DNA from: Nectonema munidae
Taxonomy: Eukaryota > Nematomorpha > Nectonematoida > Nectonematidae
Direction: 5' to 3'
Length of the DNA: 64,000 nucleotides
NCBI GenBank assembly: GCA_030549495.1
Contig: JAUIRK010001047.1
Span: 806,001-870,000 of the forward strand
The position numbers and the translations under genes are program-made. Numbering within the stretch: the first letter of the stretch is position 1; the number at the start of each line of letters is the position of its first letter. The notes below the pieces were generated by a model, which was given only the letters and a program-made list of their open reading frames with translations, was not told the DNA's origin and did not search any database. Below, in pieces: positions 35,583 to 46,410 of this stretch.

Positions 35583-36250
35583 TTAACCCATTAAATTGCC
35601 ATATGGCAACCAGTTTTATTTCTTTTGATGATCATCAACTTTATTTTAATTTTTTTGAATATTAGCGTACTTATACTTGTACAAGAGTTTTTTTCAATTT
35701 GTGTGTGAAACAGTTTTTCAAAAAAACACATCAAAAATGAAGAGCAAAAATCTCAGTTTTTAAAACAAATAAAAATGTAATTTTTTTAATTAAATCAAAA
35801 AAAAATTATAGCTAATGCAAACTGTTATATTGTATATTTTAAAGCTTAAATATTTTTAAAAAACTTGATATTTTTTATTTATTTGTTGTTAGATTTCAAG
35901 CTAAAAATTGAAGTTTGATGTGAATATTCTACATATCGTGGTTATAATCATTTACAACTTTATTTTTCGTGAAGATTCACTATAATGTATATTGTTCTTC
36001 AAAATATTTTGGCTATTCACCCCTTTCAATAGAAGAAATTAAAACTTTTTTTGTTATTTCGATAGTTTTTGGTTATAATAGTTTATCAAGTAAAGTTGTG
36101 TATCCGAGTTCCGAAAATGATTTGAGAAATAAAGCTGTATATCTATCAATCCGTAAAAACAGGTTTGATCAAATTATGAAAAGTCTTAATTTTTCAAATA
36201 TTATCAACTTTCATACGAAGATAAATACTTTAATAAAAAGTTAAATTATA
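35583..36250 (+). mobile_element. piggyBac element, 5' end plus transposase fragment
   Basis: TTAA (35583-35586) followed by CCCATTAAATTGCCATATGG. An open frame (35969-36244) then reads PLSIEEIKTFFVISIVFGYN, DLRNKAVYLSIRKNRFDQIM and KSLNFSN, the conserved start of the piggyBac transposase domain (family: .S..EI..F.GI.I.MG, DLRN......RNRF..I...LHF). The frame ends there and the catalytic Asp region and 3' end are missing. The TTGCCATATGGCAA palindrome next to the tip recalls the palindromes in the MITEs. Confidence 0.82.
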
Positions 36251-37307
36251 AGAAATGAAAACATTTGACATAACATTATTTAGAAATTAATTAATATTAC
36301 GCCAACTTTAGTTGACTACGAAACGATTTTTCAGCTGCTGGACTTTTTATGAAAAAATTTAGTTCAATCCTTTTTTTGAGAAGTTATAAACATATAAAAG
36401 AAAAAAATAATTTTTGTATTCATCATTTTTAAGAGTCTTCGTTCAAATTCATTTCTTTGCGTTTATTAGTAAAATGTATTTAAAGGAAACGTTTTTAAAT
36501 GGCAAGAAATCTCGAGAAATCACGAAAAAAGATTCTTACTCTGAGAAATCTGAGAAAAGGAAAAACGCTTTAAAATAATAACGTCTATATATAGGAGACA
36601 AGAATAATGGCGCTTTATAATAGTTCTTTCCCTCAAAACTACAAACATATGATCCTTTAATCACACTGAGTTATTTGATAAACATTCTTGGAGTCGAAAA
36701 ATCATTTATTTTATTATAGATGGCATTAATCACAGAAGCAGGAGCGCACAAGATGGTCATTTTTGTGGGTGGATTTTATAAAGATTTTAACTATGAAAAA
36801 AATCTAAATTGACCGTAAAATATGAAAAGGCGTTAATGGTATGATGGTGAAGGAGGAAGTGAAAATGAACAATTAGAGCTCATTTCCGCTAGCCTCAAAT
36901 TATAAGGAAATGTAGCCCCATACGCCTCTTGCATGTGGATCTGTGTCCAGAAACACTAACAAATTTTTTACTCAGTGAATTTCTCCTTATTAAATTGGAA
37001 GTAATTTTTTCCAAAAGAAAGATATAAATTATTTCCAGTTAGGATATAATTCCAGAAGAATTTTTTTTATTATAGGTGCGGGTTCAAAGCTAAAATATCC
37101 TACACCGACTCTGACTCCAAATGCTAAAAAAAATCGACTCATTCCGCCTGCAAATACTTCAAAGCTTCGATACAAGGCCGCTACAAAAATTTAACATATT
37201 TTGACTTTCTTAAAAATACTTTAAAAAAATTATCTTTATTACTTGGCTAATTCCGACCCTGCCTTGAAATCTCCAACCCCACCGACTTCGAACTTCGCCT
37301 TCATAAC
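36251..37307. other. intergenic, no gene seen
   Basis: AT-rich; nothing assignable. Confidence 0.45.
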
Positions 37308-37384
37308 AGTATTTTTTACACACAAAAAGCTTTCTTTCCACATCATCGTCTTGTTGTTTATTTTTGTTGGTAAAAAGATCAAAA
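37308..37384 (-). repeat. Tigger-derived fragment, repeat of 34376-34452
   Basis: About 75 bases closely match 34376-34452 (TTTTTTACACACAAAAAG, then CTTTCTTTCCACATCA). The same stretch of the Tigger C-terminal part is present at both places. Confidence 0.7.
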
Positions 37385-37897
37385 TTCAATTTTTTAGATC
37401 TGAGAAGCCAAAGCTAACGGATAGCTGAAGCGCCCTGTTTGCAACCTTTAAGGGCGAGAATTTTTAAGACCAACCTACTGTTTTCTCTTTCAATGGGACA
37501 CCAGTGTTACGCTCGTCGTTAAAGGGTGCTGAAGTCATCCAGGTAAAAAGTCAATGGCTCTGAAGCATGATATGTAAACAGCAATGATCACTCGTTTTCC
37601 TTTTAAAAATATTATAAACAAATACTATAAGAGTCATGCAAATCTTGCTGGCATTTTTAATGAATAATTAAAATAATATGAGAAAAGATAATTACGCTGG
37701 CCATAATTTTTTTGTGATAAAAAGGGCCATTTCAATAAATGCCAGCAAAATAACGATAATTTTTAAAAGCAATTTAGTTGAGGGTAAATTCAAAAGAAAC
37801 TTACATATGTTATAGATGACATTAAAAATAAAAGCAAATAGTAAACTATTTTTTAAATATATAGATAGATGAAAAGGTTCTGAGTCATTGAATAAAT
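37385..37897. other. intergenic, no gene seen
   Basis: AT-rich spacer. No family or repeat recognised. Confidence 0.4.
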
Positions 37898-38323
37898 ACC
37901 ATTTTTAGTTCTATTTTGTTCTTTTGCAATTCTATTTTTTCCATTTGCAATTCTATTTAGTTTTTTTGCAATTCTATCTGAAATGAATTTTTTGATTTTG
38001 TTGTGTTTATATTGTTTTGGCATATGTTAATTTTATTTAAACTTTTTTTTATTATTATTTTAACATAATTTTTTTTATTTTTCATTTACTTTCATTTTCA
38101 ACTTTAATTTAGCAATATCTTTTTAATTGATTTTTAACATTATTTCAAAAAACACAATGAGATTATTTGTACAGAATTGCAAAAAGATAAAATAGAATTG
38201 TAGGTGAAGATAGAATTGCAAAAAGTCAAGATAGAATTGCAAAAGGTCAAGATAGAATTGCAAAAAGACAAAATAGAAAAAAGACTAAATAGAAAAAAGG
38301 TAAAATAAAACTAAGAATGGTAT
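37898..38323. repeat. inverted array of short tandem repeats (MITE-like)
   Basis: The outer ends ATACCATTTTTAG and CTAAGAATGGTAT are inverted. Just inside, the left arm has about three copies of TTTTGCAATTCTATTT-type units and the right arm about six copies of the reverse form (AGATAGAATTGCAAAAAGTC). The centre (about 37990-38160) is AT-rich filler. Unit length is about 20-21 bases. Confidence 0.85.
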
Positions 38324-39301
38324 ATAAAAGTTAAGAGAAAAATAAGTAAAATATAGGGTTTGAAAATGATCGTACACTGACTTTTGAAAAAGGACTTTTT
38401 AGTTTTTCTATTACCTTTTATACATTTTCTTTAAATAATTATATCTTTACAAGGGGTAAAGAAAAAACAGAAAAATTGATATATTTATTTTAGAAAGAAC
38501 TTAATTCAAGGAGTAAAATGACGTACCAGTCTATTTTACTACCTATTTATCTAACCAACTATCTTATAACTATAATTTTTTCCTATTTCATTTCTGTCAT
38601 TTTTCCCATTATTTTTGATAGAAGTTTTTTTCTGCCGAAATTGTCTCACACCCCGTAGTAAGTTGTCCATTTGCTCTGCACGGCATTTGTTCGTGTCCAG
38701 GAGTAGTTACTTAGTTAGGTAGTAATTTCAGATTAGTTAAGAATTAACTAAAACAAAATTACGAAAACAGATAATAAAAAAAAGAATAAAAAAGATGGAG
38801 TTAAAATCTCTTAACATAGAAGTAAGAAAATAGTTTTAATAAAAATCATCGATAAATCAGTTAATAGTAAAAAGAGTTCAAATATGTTATTTTTAGAGTG
38901 AAAAACGAATTTTACTTTTCTCGAAATGAACAAATTTTTGGAAAGTGTTCAGAAGAAAATGGAGTTGTGAAAGGAAGGTGATAAATTAAAAGGATTGTTA
39001 AAGGCGCAGAATGAAAATGCATAAACGTGTAAATGCAAGTCGTCCTTGTTTTCTTTTCTACTAATTCAGAATATGGATGAATCAAAGATGCGAAAACCTT
39101 TGATATCCAAATAGACTACATTGAGGCAAGCAATTCTAAAATAAAAAATGAAAATTTATAACTGAAGGGGAATTATAGGGATAATCAAAATCTCACATTA
39201 CAATATAATCTCGACTCATTAATAAAAAACTATTACGATTCATTTAGTTATATGATAGCGAGAATACCTTGCATAGCTACCTGCATATATATACCCATAA
39301 C
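38324..39301. other. intergenic; one balanced patch
   Basis: Mostly AT-rich. About 38640-38715 is clearly less AT-rich (CACACCCCGTAGTAAG, CTCTGCACGGCATTTG) but shows no frame, splice site pair or repeat partner that I can defend. Confidence 0.4.
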
Positions 39302-39432
39302 CAGGGACGCACATCCGGAAGGCGATAGGGGTGTAAAAGTCTTTCCCTCCACCAATAATTTTAAATTTTTTTAATTTTATATCATCTTTATATCATTAAG
39401 ACTTGGTTAACTTGTGGGTAGACTTTCCAAAG
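39302..39432 (+). repeat. MITE fragment, family shared with 2134-2331
   Basis: Starts CAGGGACGCACATCCGG with a G-rich run; the interior matches 2259-2331 in reverse complement. The right side is truncated. Confidence 0.5.
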
Positions 39433-39587
39433 CAACATAGAAATAATTAATTTTCTTTAAAAAAAATTTTTTAACAACCCATTTGATAATAATCAACATA
39501 AGAAAAAATAATTATAAAATTTATAATATATGAAGGATACTTCGCATAGAAACAATGAAAATAACAGAATTTGTATTTCCTATAAAC

Positions 39588-40060
39588 CAGTGGTTCCCAA
39601 ACTTTTTCTGATCGTTACCCACTTTTCATACATGATCCTTGTGTATGGCCCCCACAACAATCATAGCCGGTGAATAGCGTGACTGTCTACTAGTATCTAA
39701 CAATTATAATCATAAGATTAATTAAAAAGGGCATTTTGCTAAAAGGTGTTTCAAGAATAAGCAAAAAAAAGAAGGAAACAGAAAATTCAATGGATGGAAA
39801 AAGTTTATTAATCTTACGCTATGTAATCCAACCTGATAAGGAGATACTAACTGATAAGTAAGAAAAGGTTGGTTGGTTTTGGCATTGTTTGTACCTTCGC
39901 GTATCCACAGTATTCACAGGTGGAATAAGAAACCTTCCCTCCACCCGCTATCTACTCGCTAAACTCCTCTGGTTATTTATGCATAGCCTCAGATTATGGC
40001 CCCTTAAATTTTACTTTAAGGCCCCCCAGGGGGCCATAGCCCACAGTTTGGGAACCAATG
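39588..40060. mobile_element. hAT MITE with intact 8-bp target duplication
   Basis: The ends CAGTGGTTCCCAAACTTTTT (39588) and GTTTGGGAACCAATG (ending 40060) are inverted. The flanking direct repeat CTATAAAC lies at 39580-39587 and 40061-40068. 473 bp without transposase; GCCCCC/GGGGGC runs sit near both ends. Confidence 0.92.
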
Positions 40061-40068
40061 CTATAAAC

Positions 40069-41018
40069 ATTTCGAAATACAATTTAATGTAGAATACGAA
40101 AAAAATCCCCAATTTTATATGATCCTTATTCCCAAAAAAATATGATTCTGATTCTTCATGGTTTAAAAAATTTATTTTATTTTCATATATCTAAATTAGT
40201 TAGAATATTCAGTATCCATTCTACAGTATATAAAATAAGCCGGGACACATGCTACACTTATCAGAGATTTTTAAATTGAATTTGAAATAAAAGATTTTCT
40301 AAGTCATTCAGACAACTACCAAAATCTGATTTTTTAGATTTAACGCTTTATCTATATAGTTAAGTGTTTACCATTGAAGAAAACCCCGCTCTATTTACAA
40401 TTTACTACCCAAGTTTTACAAACTTTTTAAGCCTGCATAATATATTTAAAACTGTTCGTTTTGTTAAATATATCTCAAGTTATTTTTAGACGGATAGATA
40501 GCACTAATTATCTCAAATAAAAGTGTAAAGTACCCCCTTTTTATATTTAAGAAACTAGTACTCATTTACGATTAATATTGACAAAAATTTAGCATCACTT
40601 TCGAATCTTACTTTATTTCATTTTTTTCAAATAAACAGTGTGAAATTTCATTTTAGTTTTACCTTCTAAAGTTTTTCTATCATCAGTTGCCTTAGTTCAG
40701 AGATTTACAGAATTTATATTTTAAAAAACTTTTATTTTGTTACTTTCAAGCTTTTTCAGTTATCGCAAATATCTTAATATAAATAAAGCAAAAAAGGCAT
40801 TTAATTCTTTATATTTTTACTAAGAACATAGAATTTAAAAATAATTTTTGCATATTTTTAAGAGAAAATTATTTCACAAAGGATTTTAGAACCTGCATTA
40901 AGTGCAACAATTGTTTAAAAATAAATAACGAGTTTTTATGAATAAATTTTGAGCGCATAATCATTATAGGCCTGATCATTGTATAATATAGCATTAGTAG
41001 TACAAGGATTGACTGTCC
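40069..41018. other. intergenic, no gene seen
   Basis: Very AT-rich; nothing assignable. Confidence 0.5.
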
Positions 41019-41156
41019 TTAACCCTTTCGTGACCAGTGTATGATATATGATACATAAACAATTTTACCTTCGTCTGCTTCTTCAAATAGTTTTGTATAT
41101 GAATCTTCTGCTTTTTAATAAATATCGTCTGCTTTTTCTGGTCACGAAAGGGTTAA
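41019..41156 (+). mobile_element. piggyBac-type MITE, subfamily B, copy 2
   Basis: TTAA on both sides (41019-41022, 41153-41156), perfect inverted ends CCCTTTCGTGACCAG / CTGGTCACGAAAGGG, the palindrome GTATGATATATGATAC at offset 20, and two TCGTCTGC words plus one TCTTCTGC in the positions of subfamily A. Confidence 0.93.
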
Positions 41157-42009
41157 ATAAATAGCTTTTTAAAAACTAATTTATTAAAAAAATTTAGTAC
41201 TAAAAAGTTATATTAATATGTAACAATACGAAAAATTACAAGTAATAGTTGAAACGTTTTAAATTTTAGGTGCTCAACAGAATTTATTCAATCTTTCAGA
41301 GTGTATTTTGAGAAATTAGAATGAAAGAATCCGAAATCCAAAATTTTCAATAAAGTTTGGGATAATCATCTAAATACGCTTTTTTAACTATTATAAACTG
41401 TTTTATTATAATAAAAAAAGTTATCTGTTAGAAAAGTGGAGGCCATATCTACCAGGCGCCAACCCCTTTGACTCATACGTCAAAAATTAATCGCCCCTAA
41501 CAATTCTAAAAGAAAATACTTATATTATGTGTTATACAAAATTTCCGTGGGTTATAATTTCTGGCTACGTCACTGAAATATATCTGTAATCTAGATTTAG
41601 ATATATCAAAATAACATAACTGGGTCAAATTTACCTCAGCTATAAAAATTAATTTCAAAAAAAGCATAAAAGTATTTTAAAACAAAAATATCAACCAAAA
41701 TAATAAAATTTAATAAAATACAAAGTTTCGTACAAAAAGAGAATTTTAAAAAGTGTAAACTAGAGTAAAAGATTATAAAAAAATTTTAAAAGTAAAAAAT
41801 TTTAAAATGTATCAAAATAAAATAGATTTCATTTATGTAACGAAAATTTTTATGAGTCTCTACAAAAATATTAAAAATTGTAAAATATCGATTATAACAA
41901 GTCTCCAATATAAAACAAAGTACTTTTTCTAAAAAAATTTGCAAAAATTAGAAAAAAAAACTTTAAACTTTTCAACTCAATAGTATTTTATTCCTCTTCA
42001 TTTCTCCTA
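41157..42009. other. intergenic with a hAT-like end
   Basis: Around 41440-41575 a GC-richer patch ends GGCTACGTCACTG (41575), like the inverted CAGTGACGTAGCC tip of hAT MITEs (compare 49988). The opposite tip is not found. The rest is AT-rich. Confidence 0.4.
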
Positions 42010-43820
42010 AGGCTACAAGAAAGAGCAAACACACATAAGATATTCTTTAAATCCAGCAAAACAAACCTCATTCACTTTACACGCAGACGCATAGAACATT
42101 TACCCATTCATTTAAATACCTCTACTTCTATAACTGCATCAAAGACTATCAAATATCTAGGACTAAACCTTCAGTCCAACCTAAAATTTTCATTACACTT
42201 TAAAAAAATATACCAAAAACTCTCAGTCACCCTTTTTTCACTTAAAAGCGCTATCTCTTATAAATGGGGCCTCCGTCCCAAACACACCAAATACATATAC
42301 ATATCCTTAATCCTACCAGTAATTCAATACGGAATTCTTTCCTGGGGCATCTCCTTAAAACACCCCACAACCTTACATTTTCTTAACAAGATACACCGTC
42401 TCTGTCTACTTTGCATCACCAACGCATATCGTACTACTTCCACACAATGCCTAGAAATTCTAACTAACACCCTACCATTACAACTTCAACTTAAAAAAAC
42501 TATTATTAAGCGCTTCATCTTGACATACAACAACCTAATTCCCCCATTTCATCCGATCACACCCCACCACAATACTCCATCCTATTCTTTCTACTCACAT
42601 CTATTAGCAAAATACGCTCCAAATATTGCTAACTACCTAGTTCATCCCTCGATACACCCATCTCTTTTAACTCACCCATCTGCACAAAACCCTCTCAAAA
42701 CATCCATATGCAAAAACAAATTTTTTGCAAAACAATTAATTTCATACCTTCGCTCTACCTCTTCACCAACCCTACGCATCTTCACAGACGCCTCAAAGAA
42801 GTCCCTAAGTACCTCCTTTGCTTACGCCTTCTTCAAAGGCTCTTCCACTAGCCCCTTTTACACCCATCGATCCCAATTAAATCCTCTACTCTCAATCCTC
42901 GAATGCAAAATCTTTAGCCTTTTACACGCCTGCACTACGATCACTAACAAGATTAACCACTTCCTTCCCCACTTTACTACAATCCATTTCTATACCGATG
43001 CACAAAACATAATCCACGATCTCTCTCTATCACACAACATCCCATTTCCCTCCTTTAAACTCGCCTCCTCCTTAATCAATCTTACAAAACATTTCCACAT
43101 ACACCTATGTTGGTGCACTGCTCATCTAAAAATACCAGAAAACTCCCTCTTAGACTACTTAACCTCAAACTTACAACTAACCTCCCACATTCCTCTCAAC
43201 TCCCTACCTCTCAAAACCTTTCTAACACACATTCACTTATCCACTCTAGAAGAATGGCAGATGTCCATATCTTCATCTCAAAATGCACTAATCTCCTCTT
43301 TACCACACATCAGCACAATTCACACAACTTTCAAAAACAAAAAATTTACACCACCTCGTTCAACCATTCGTTGGCTATCAGGCCATTGCCCATGCAAAGC
43401 ATATCTTTTCCGAATTAAAGTAAGCGAAAATCCATACTGTCGTTTCGGATGCGACACAATAGAAACGCCATACCACCTCATATTCACATGTCAAATCTTC
43501 TCTTATCATCGCCAAGATCTTCTATTTCGCTGCCTTTCTTTACTTAATAGATCTCCAACAACACTCTCAGATCTTCTGTTACACCCAACACTACTAAAAT
43601 CCCTAACTACCCTCATTGACACCATTGAAACAACTCTCACCACCGTCGATAACCCTATAACAAACTAATCTGCTTTTCCCTTCTACTTTTAGGACAACCT
43701 ATCTCTACCAACATCTGCATCTTCCTTAACCAACTCTCAAGCTTACGCGAGCATATCAGCTCACGCTGGAAAGTGCTTTGAAATCTACCTACCTACCTAC
43801 CTACCTACTTACCTACCATA
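42010..43820 (+). mobile_element. LINE 3' part: RT end, RNase H and C-terminal zinc knuckle (I/R1-like)
   Basis: A frame open from about 42013 to TAA at 43668 (about 551 codons) that enters inside the reverse transcriptase: thumb-like KSSKTNLIHFTRRR, TIKYLGLNL and VIQYGILSWG. An RNase H domain follows with LRIFTDAS, LECKIFSLL, HFYTDAQNI and CTAHLKIPENSLLD (catalytic D-E-D plus the late H/D), then a C-terminal Cys/His knuckle (CRFGCDTIETPYHLIFTC). A 3' UTR with AAGTGCTTTGAAA ends in a (CTAC)n tail (about 43782-43818). RNase H inside a LINE points to the I, R1 or LOA group. The copy is 5'-truncated but its remaining frame has no stop, so it is recent. The plus strand is strikingly C- and A-rich and G-poor compared with flanking DNA. 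Confidence 0.88.
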
Positions 43821-43889
43821 AAAAATATTTTACTTTTTAAATCTTTTTTTGTAATTTAATTAAAGGTAAAATCAATTAAAAACAAAACA

Positions 43890-44360
43890 ATTAAAAGACT
43901 CGAAAGTGAGATGAAAAATTTTTTGAATGGTTTATTGGGGCAACATCTAAAAATCTTCCTATTAATGTAGTGATTTGCCAGAATAAGGCTTTAGACTTTG
44001 CAAAAAAAAATTAAAAATACAATAGGAGTTCAAGATGGAAAATTAAACACAATATAACTTTTAAACAATTTCAGGAAAAGCAGCTTCAGTTAGCCCAACT
44101 TTAATTTCTGATTGGAAATCATCTGTTTTACCATCGAGAGAGAGAGAGAAAAAAATTATTGCAAAAAAAAGTGTTAATAAAGAGGAAAAAACTGAAAAAT
44201 TATATATATCTATATATAATATATATTCACAATGTTAATAACATTTTTTAAAATAAATATCATCGGTACAGGAAAAACCATTAGACAAAAATGGCCGTGA
44301 TTAGAAACCTAATTAAAGAATATTCGCCTGAAAATCTTTTTAATCTGGACGAGAAATTCA
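43890..44360 (+). mobile_element. Tigger/pogo transposase fragment
   Basis: Broken plus-strand pieces: EWFIGATSKNLPI and KALDFAKKN (the second DNA-binding domain), KIKHNITFKQFQEKQLQLAQL (compare KRHNI.F....GEAASV), then EYSPENLFNLDE (compare YSP.DI.N.DETGLF). It is frameshifted and its ends are not identified. It runs straight into a LINE fragment. Confidence 0.65.
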
Positions 44361-44384
44361 ATATTATATTGAGCTTGTATGAAT

Positions 44385-44760
44385 ATAATAGTAATAATGG
44401 CCTACCAAGAGAAGTGGTATGAAACTGTCGAGGAAGAAAAAGAGTGGCTTAGAAATTGATAAATATTAATCGAAAGGTATAGGTATAAAACAACAGTAAG
44501 AACAATAAATGGCATATCTGAAGAATTTGAAATTAAAAATGTCCTACACTAAGTTTCGGCTTTGATCCTATAATTATTTATATTTCTAATGGATGTAATA
44601 TAAAGGAAAAGGAAATTAAGGAAAATGTGGTTCTTGTAATTTTAGCACATAGTGAAGAAAATTTGGCAAAAAAAAAGTTGAATTATAGCAGAAAAACTTG
44701 GAAAATTGGTCTGAAGATAAATTACAAGCGTTTACAAATAACGCAATAAGGGTTAGTTAC
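44385..44760 (+). mobile_element. LINE reverse transcriptase fragment (jockey/RTE-like)
   Basis: A decayed RT palm region: LPREVV (compare the VPREVVWW motif), then RYKTTVRTINGISEEFEIKN, SALI.LLFIFLMDVI (compare GVHQGSALSPLLF...M), and a final GLKI (compare the GLKVN..KT region). The YADD site has been lost and stops interrupt it. The downstream continuation probably lies at 45895-46410, with other repeats in between. Confidence 0.6.
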
Positions 44761-44964
44761 TTCAACGTTTGCTTTTGCTGCTTATAAAAACTTGAAAATA
44801 TCAAATAAAGTGCCGATAAACTATCTCATTTTTTATGTCTCCTATTATTTTGAAATTATTCTGAGAACAGACAGTTTCATTTTAAAATAGTGAAAATTGC
44901 TTTATTAGTTTATTTTCTCTCCTTTCTCTCTTATGTTAATTAATTTTCATTGACAAAGCACTGA
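44761..44964. other. spacer, AT-rich
   Basis: Sits between the two halves of the LINE; nothing else is seen. Confidence 0.35.
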
Positions 44965-45132
44965 TGTAGCGCTTATGTCAAACTATGAATTCACACGTCA
45001 AATACAAATTGGTATCGATGAGGAAACAAACACAGAGGCTATGTCAAATACAAATTGGTAGAGCTGAGGAATCGAACTCAGAAGCTTCCGTTCTGAGTCC
45101 ATCATTTTAATCAACCTGCCATGCCACCCATA
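44965..45132 (-). repeat. tRNA-derived SINE, second type
   Basis: On the minus strand 45132-45055 reads a tRNA-like unit: GGCATGGCAGGTTGATTAAA (A box side) through GACTCAGAACGGAAGC to GAGTTCGATTCCTCAGC (B box). The string TGTCAAATACAAATTGGTA or a close variant occurs twice (about 44997-45016 and 45043-45062), so the body carries a short internal duplication. Confidence 0.6.
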
Positions 45133-45894
45133 GAGTATGCTGTTGTGGATACGTCAAATTAATTTTCAAAAAAACTTAAGTTATGCTGAAAAATTTTTTA
45201 GTTTTTGTTGAAGCTCTATAACTTTTTCTGATCGACTTTTTTTTCCTTAAAAGTTATTATAAAAGGCAAATCATTGCAAAATGTTAAAAGTTATTTTACT
45301 TTTTGTAGATTTTAGTAGCTTGCACCAATTTAGCTTTTAAACTATTTTTGAATGATGTTGAGAAAAATATCTTAATTAATTGTTTGATTTTTGTTTCCAC
45401 TATTTTATAGCCTTTTTTGAGTCTAACTAACTTACACTTATTCTTATACACTAAAAGAATGAAAAAATTCGAATAAAAAGTTTTCTAACTTTATTTCTGT
45501 TTTACATTTTTGATAGAAATTACCGAAGAAAAGTTATGTAAGTTGGATGTGTTTTTTTAGTTTATTTTTCTCAATTTTTTAGGAAGAAATGTAACAACTG
45601 AAATTAATGAATGATTTTTTTGATTCAATAAAATTTTCAATTTTTTTTTATTGTTAATTGATATCTTTACCCCTTTTCTACACATAATTTGGAAATGGTG
45701 CGCATCTATTTGAAGGGAGAAAGTTTTGTTATGCATGTTGTTATTTATCAGTCCTCATTCATTGTTGTCGTTAAGCTTAATAAGGCGCGGGTTAAAGTTT
45801 ACATTAAGCTTAATTAAGAATGAAATAGAATAGACAAGAGAGGAGTAGGAATCCAATAAAATTTGTTGTCCTTTTGGAAGAAGCTTGAAAGTCC
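45133..45894. other. AT-rich spacer inside the LINE remains
   Basis: No feature recognised. It separates the RT piece from the C-terminal LINE piece. Confidence 0.35.
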
Positions 45895-46410
45895 TCCCCC
45901 CTAATAATTTCAAGGATGGGCGCTTCTGTACTATGGTTAGACCTGCTATGATATGGTGCAGAATGCTGGAATTTAAGAAAAAAGAAAGAAAGGAAATTAG
46001 TTTCATTCGTATATGAAAATGTTAAGAATGATGAATGGAATCATACTAAATGATAAAATTAGAAATAAAGTGATAAGAAATAAATCAAAAATAGTGAAAA
46101 CTGTTATTGTAATAAGTAATAACTGAAATAAGCAAATTAATATCGTATGGGCATGTCTTGAAGAAAAATTCATTAGATGAAGGAAAAAGAGCGTTAGATG
46201 AACCAATCCCTAGAAAAGAAGTTAAGGAAGGCAGCGAAAAAGATGAAATTGCTTTAAACAAAGAAAGGAAGAGCTGGGTATAAAAAAATGGAAATACGCA
46301 ATGCAGAGGCAAATGAACAGAAACGATCAAAGCTGACTACTTCCTAATTTGTGAAAGAGTGTAGGGCGTAGGCAAAGAAGAAGACATATAATAGGATGCA
46401 GAGGTTTCAG
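45895..46410 (+). mobile_element. LINE C-terminal fragment
   Basis: Broken pieces in the order typical of the end of many LINE ORF2 proteins: TMVRPAMIWCRMLEFKKKER (compare VVRP.LLYG.E.W.LKK..E), then KIRNKVIR (compare D+IRNE.IR), then YGHVLKKNSLDE (compare LRWYGHV.R+). The frame shifts several times. It is probably the same copy as 44385-44760. Confidence 0.6.

Noticed and set aside
35969-36244. Free-standing small host gene
   Set aside because: It carries the conserved start of the piggyBac transposase domain and lies just inside a TTAACCC end.
37898-38323. CRISPR-like array
   Set aside because: Units are short, directly adjacent without spacers, and appear in both orientations; this is animal DNA.
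38640-38715. Missing signal-peptide exon of the Draper-like gene
   Set aside because: Composition is right for an exon, but no hydrophobic leader, ATG or phase-compatible donor could be found.
42520-43418. Host gene for a 382-residue Ser/Thr-rich protein
   Set aside because: RNase H catalytic motifs and upstream RT motifs in the same frame show it is a LINE.
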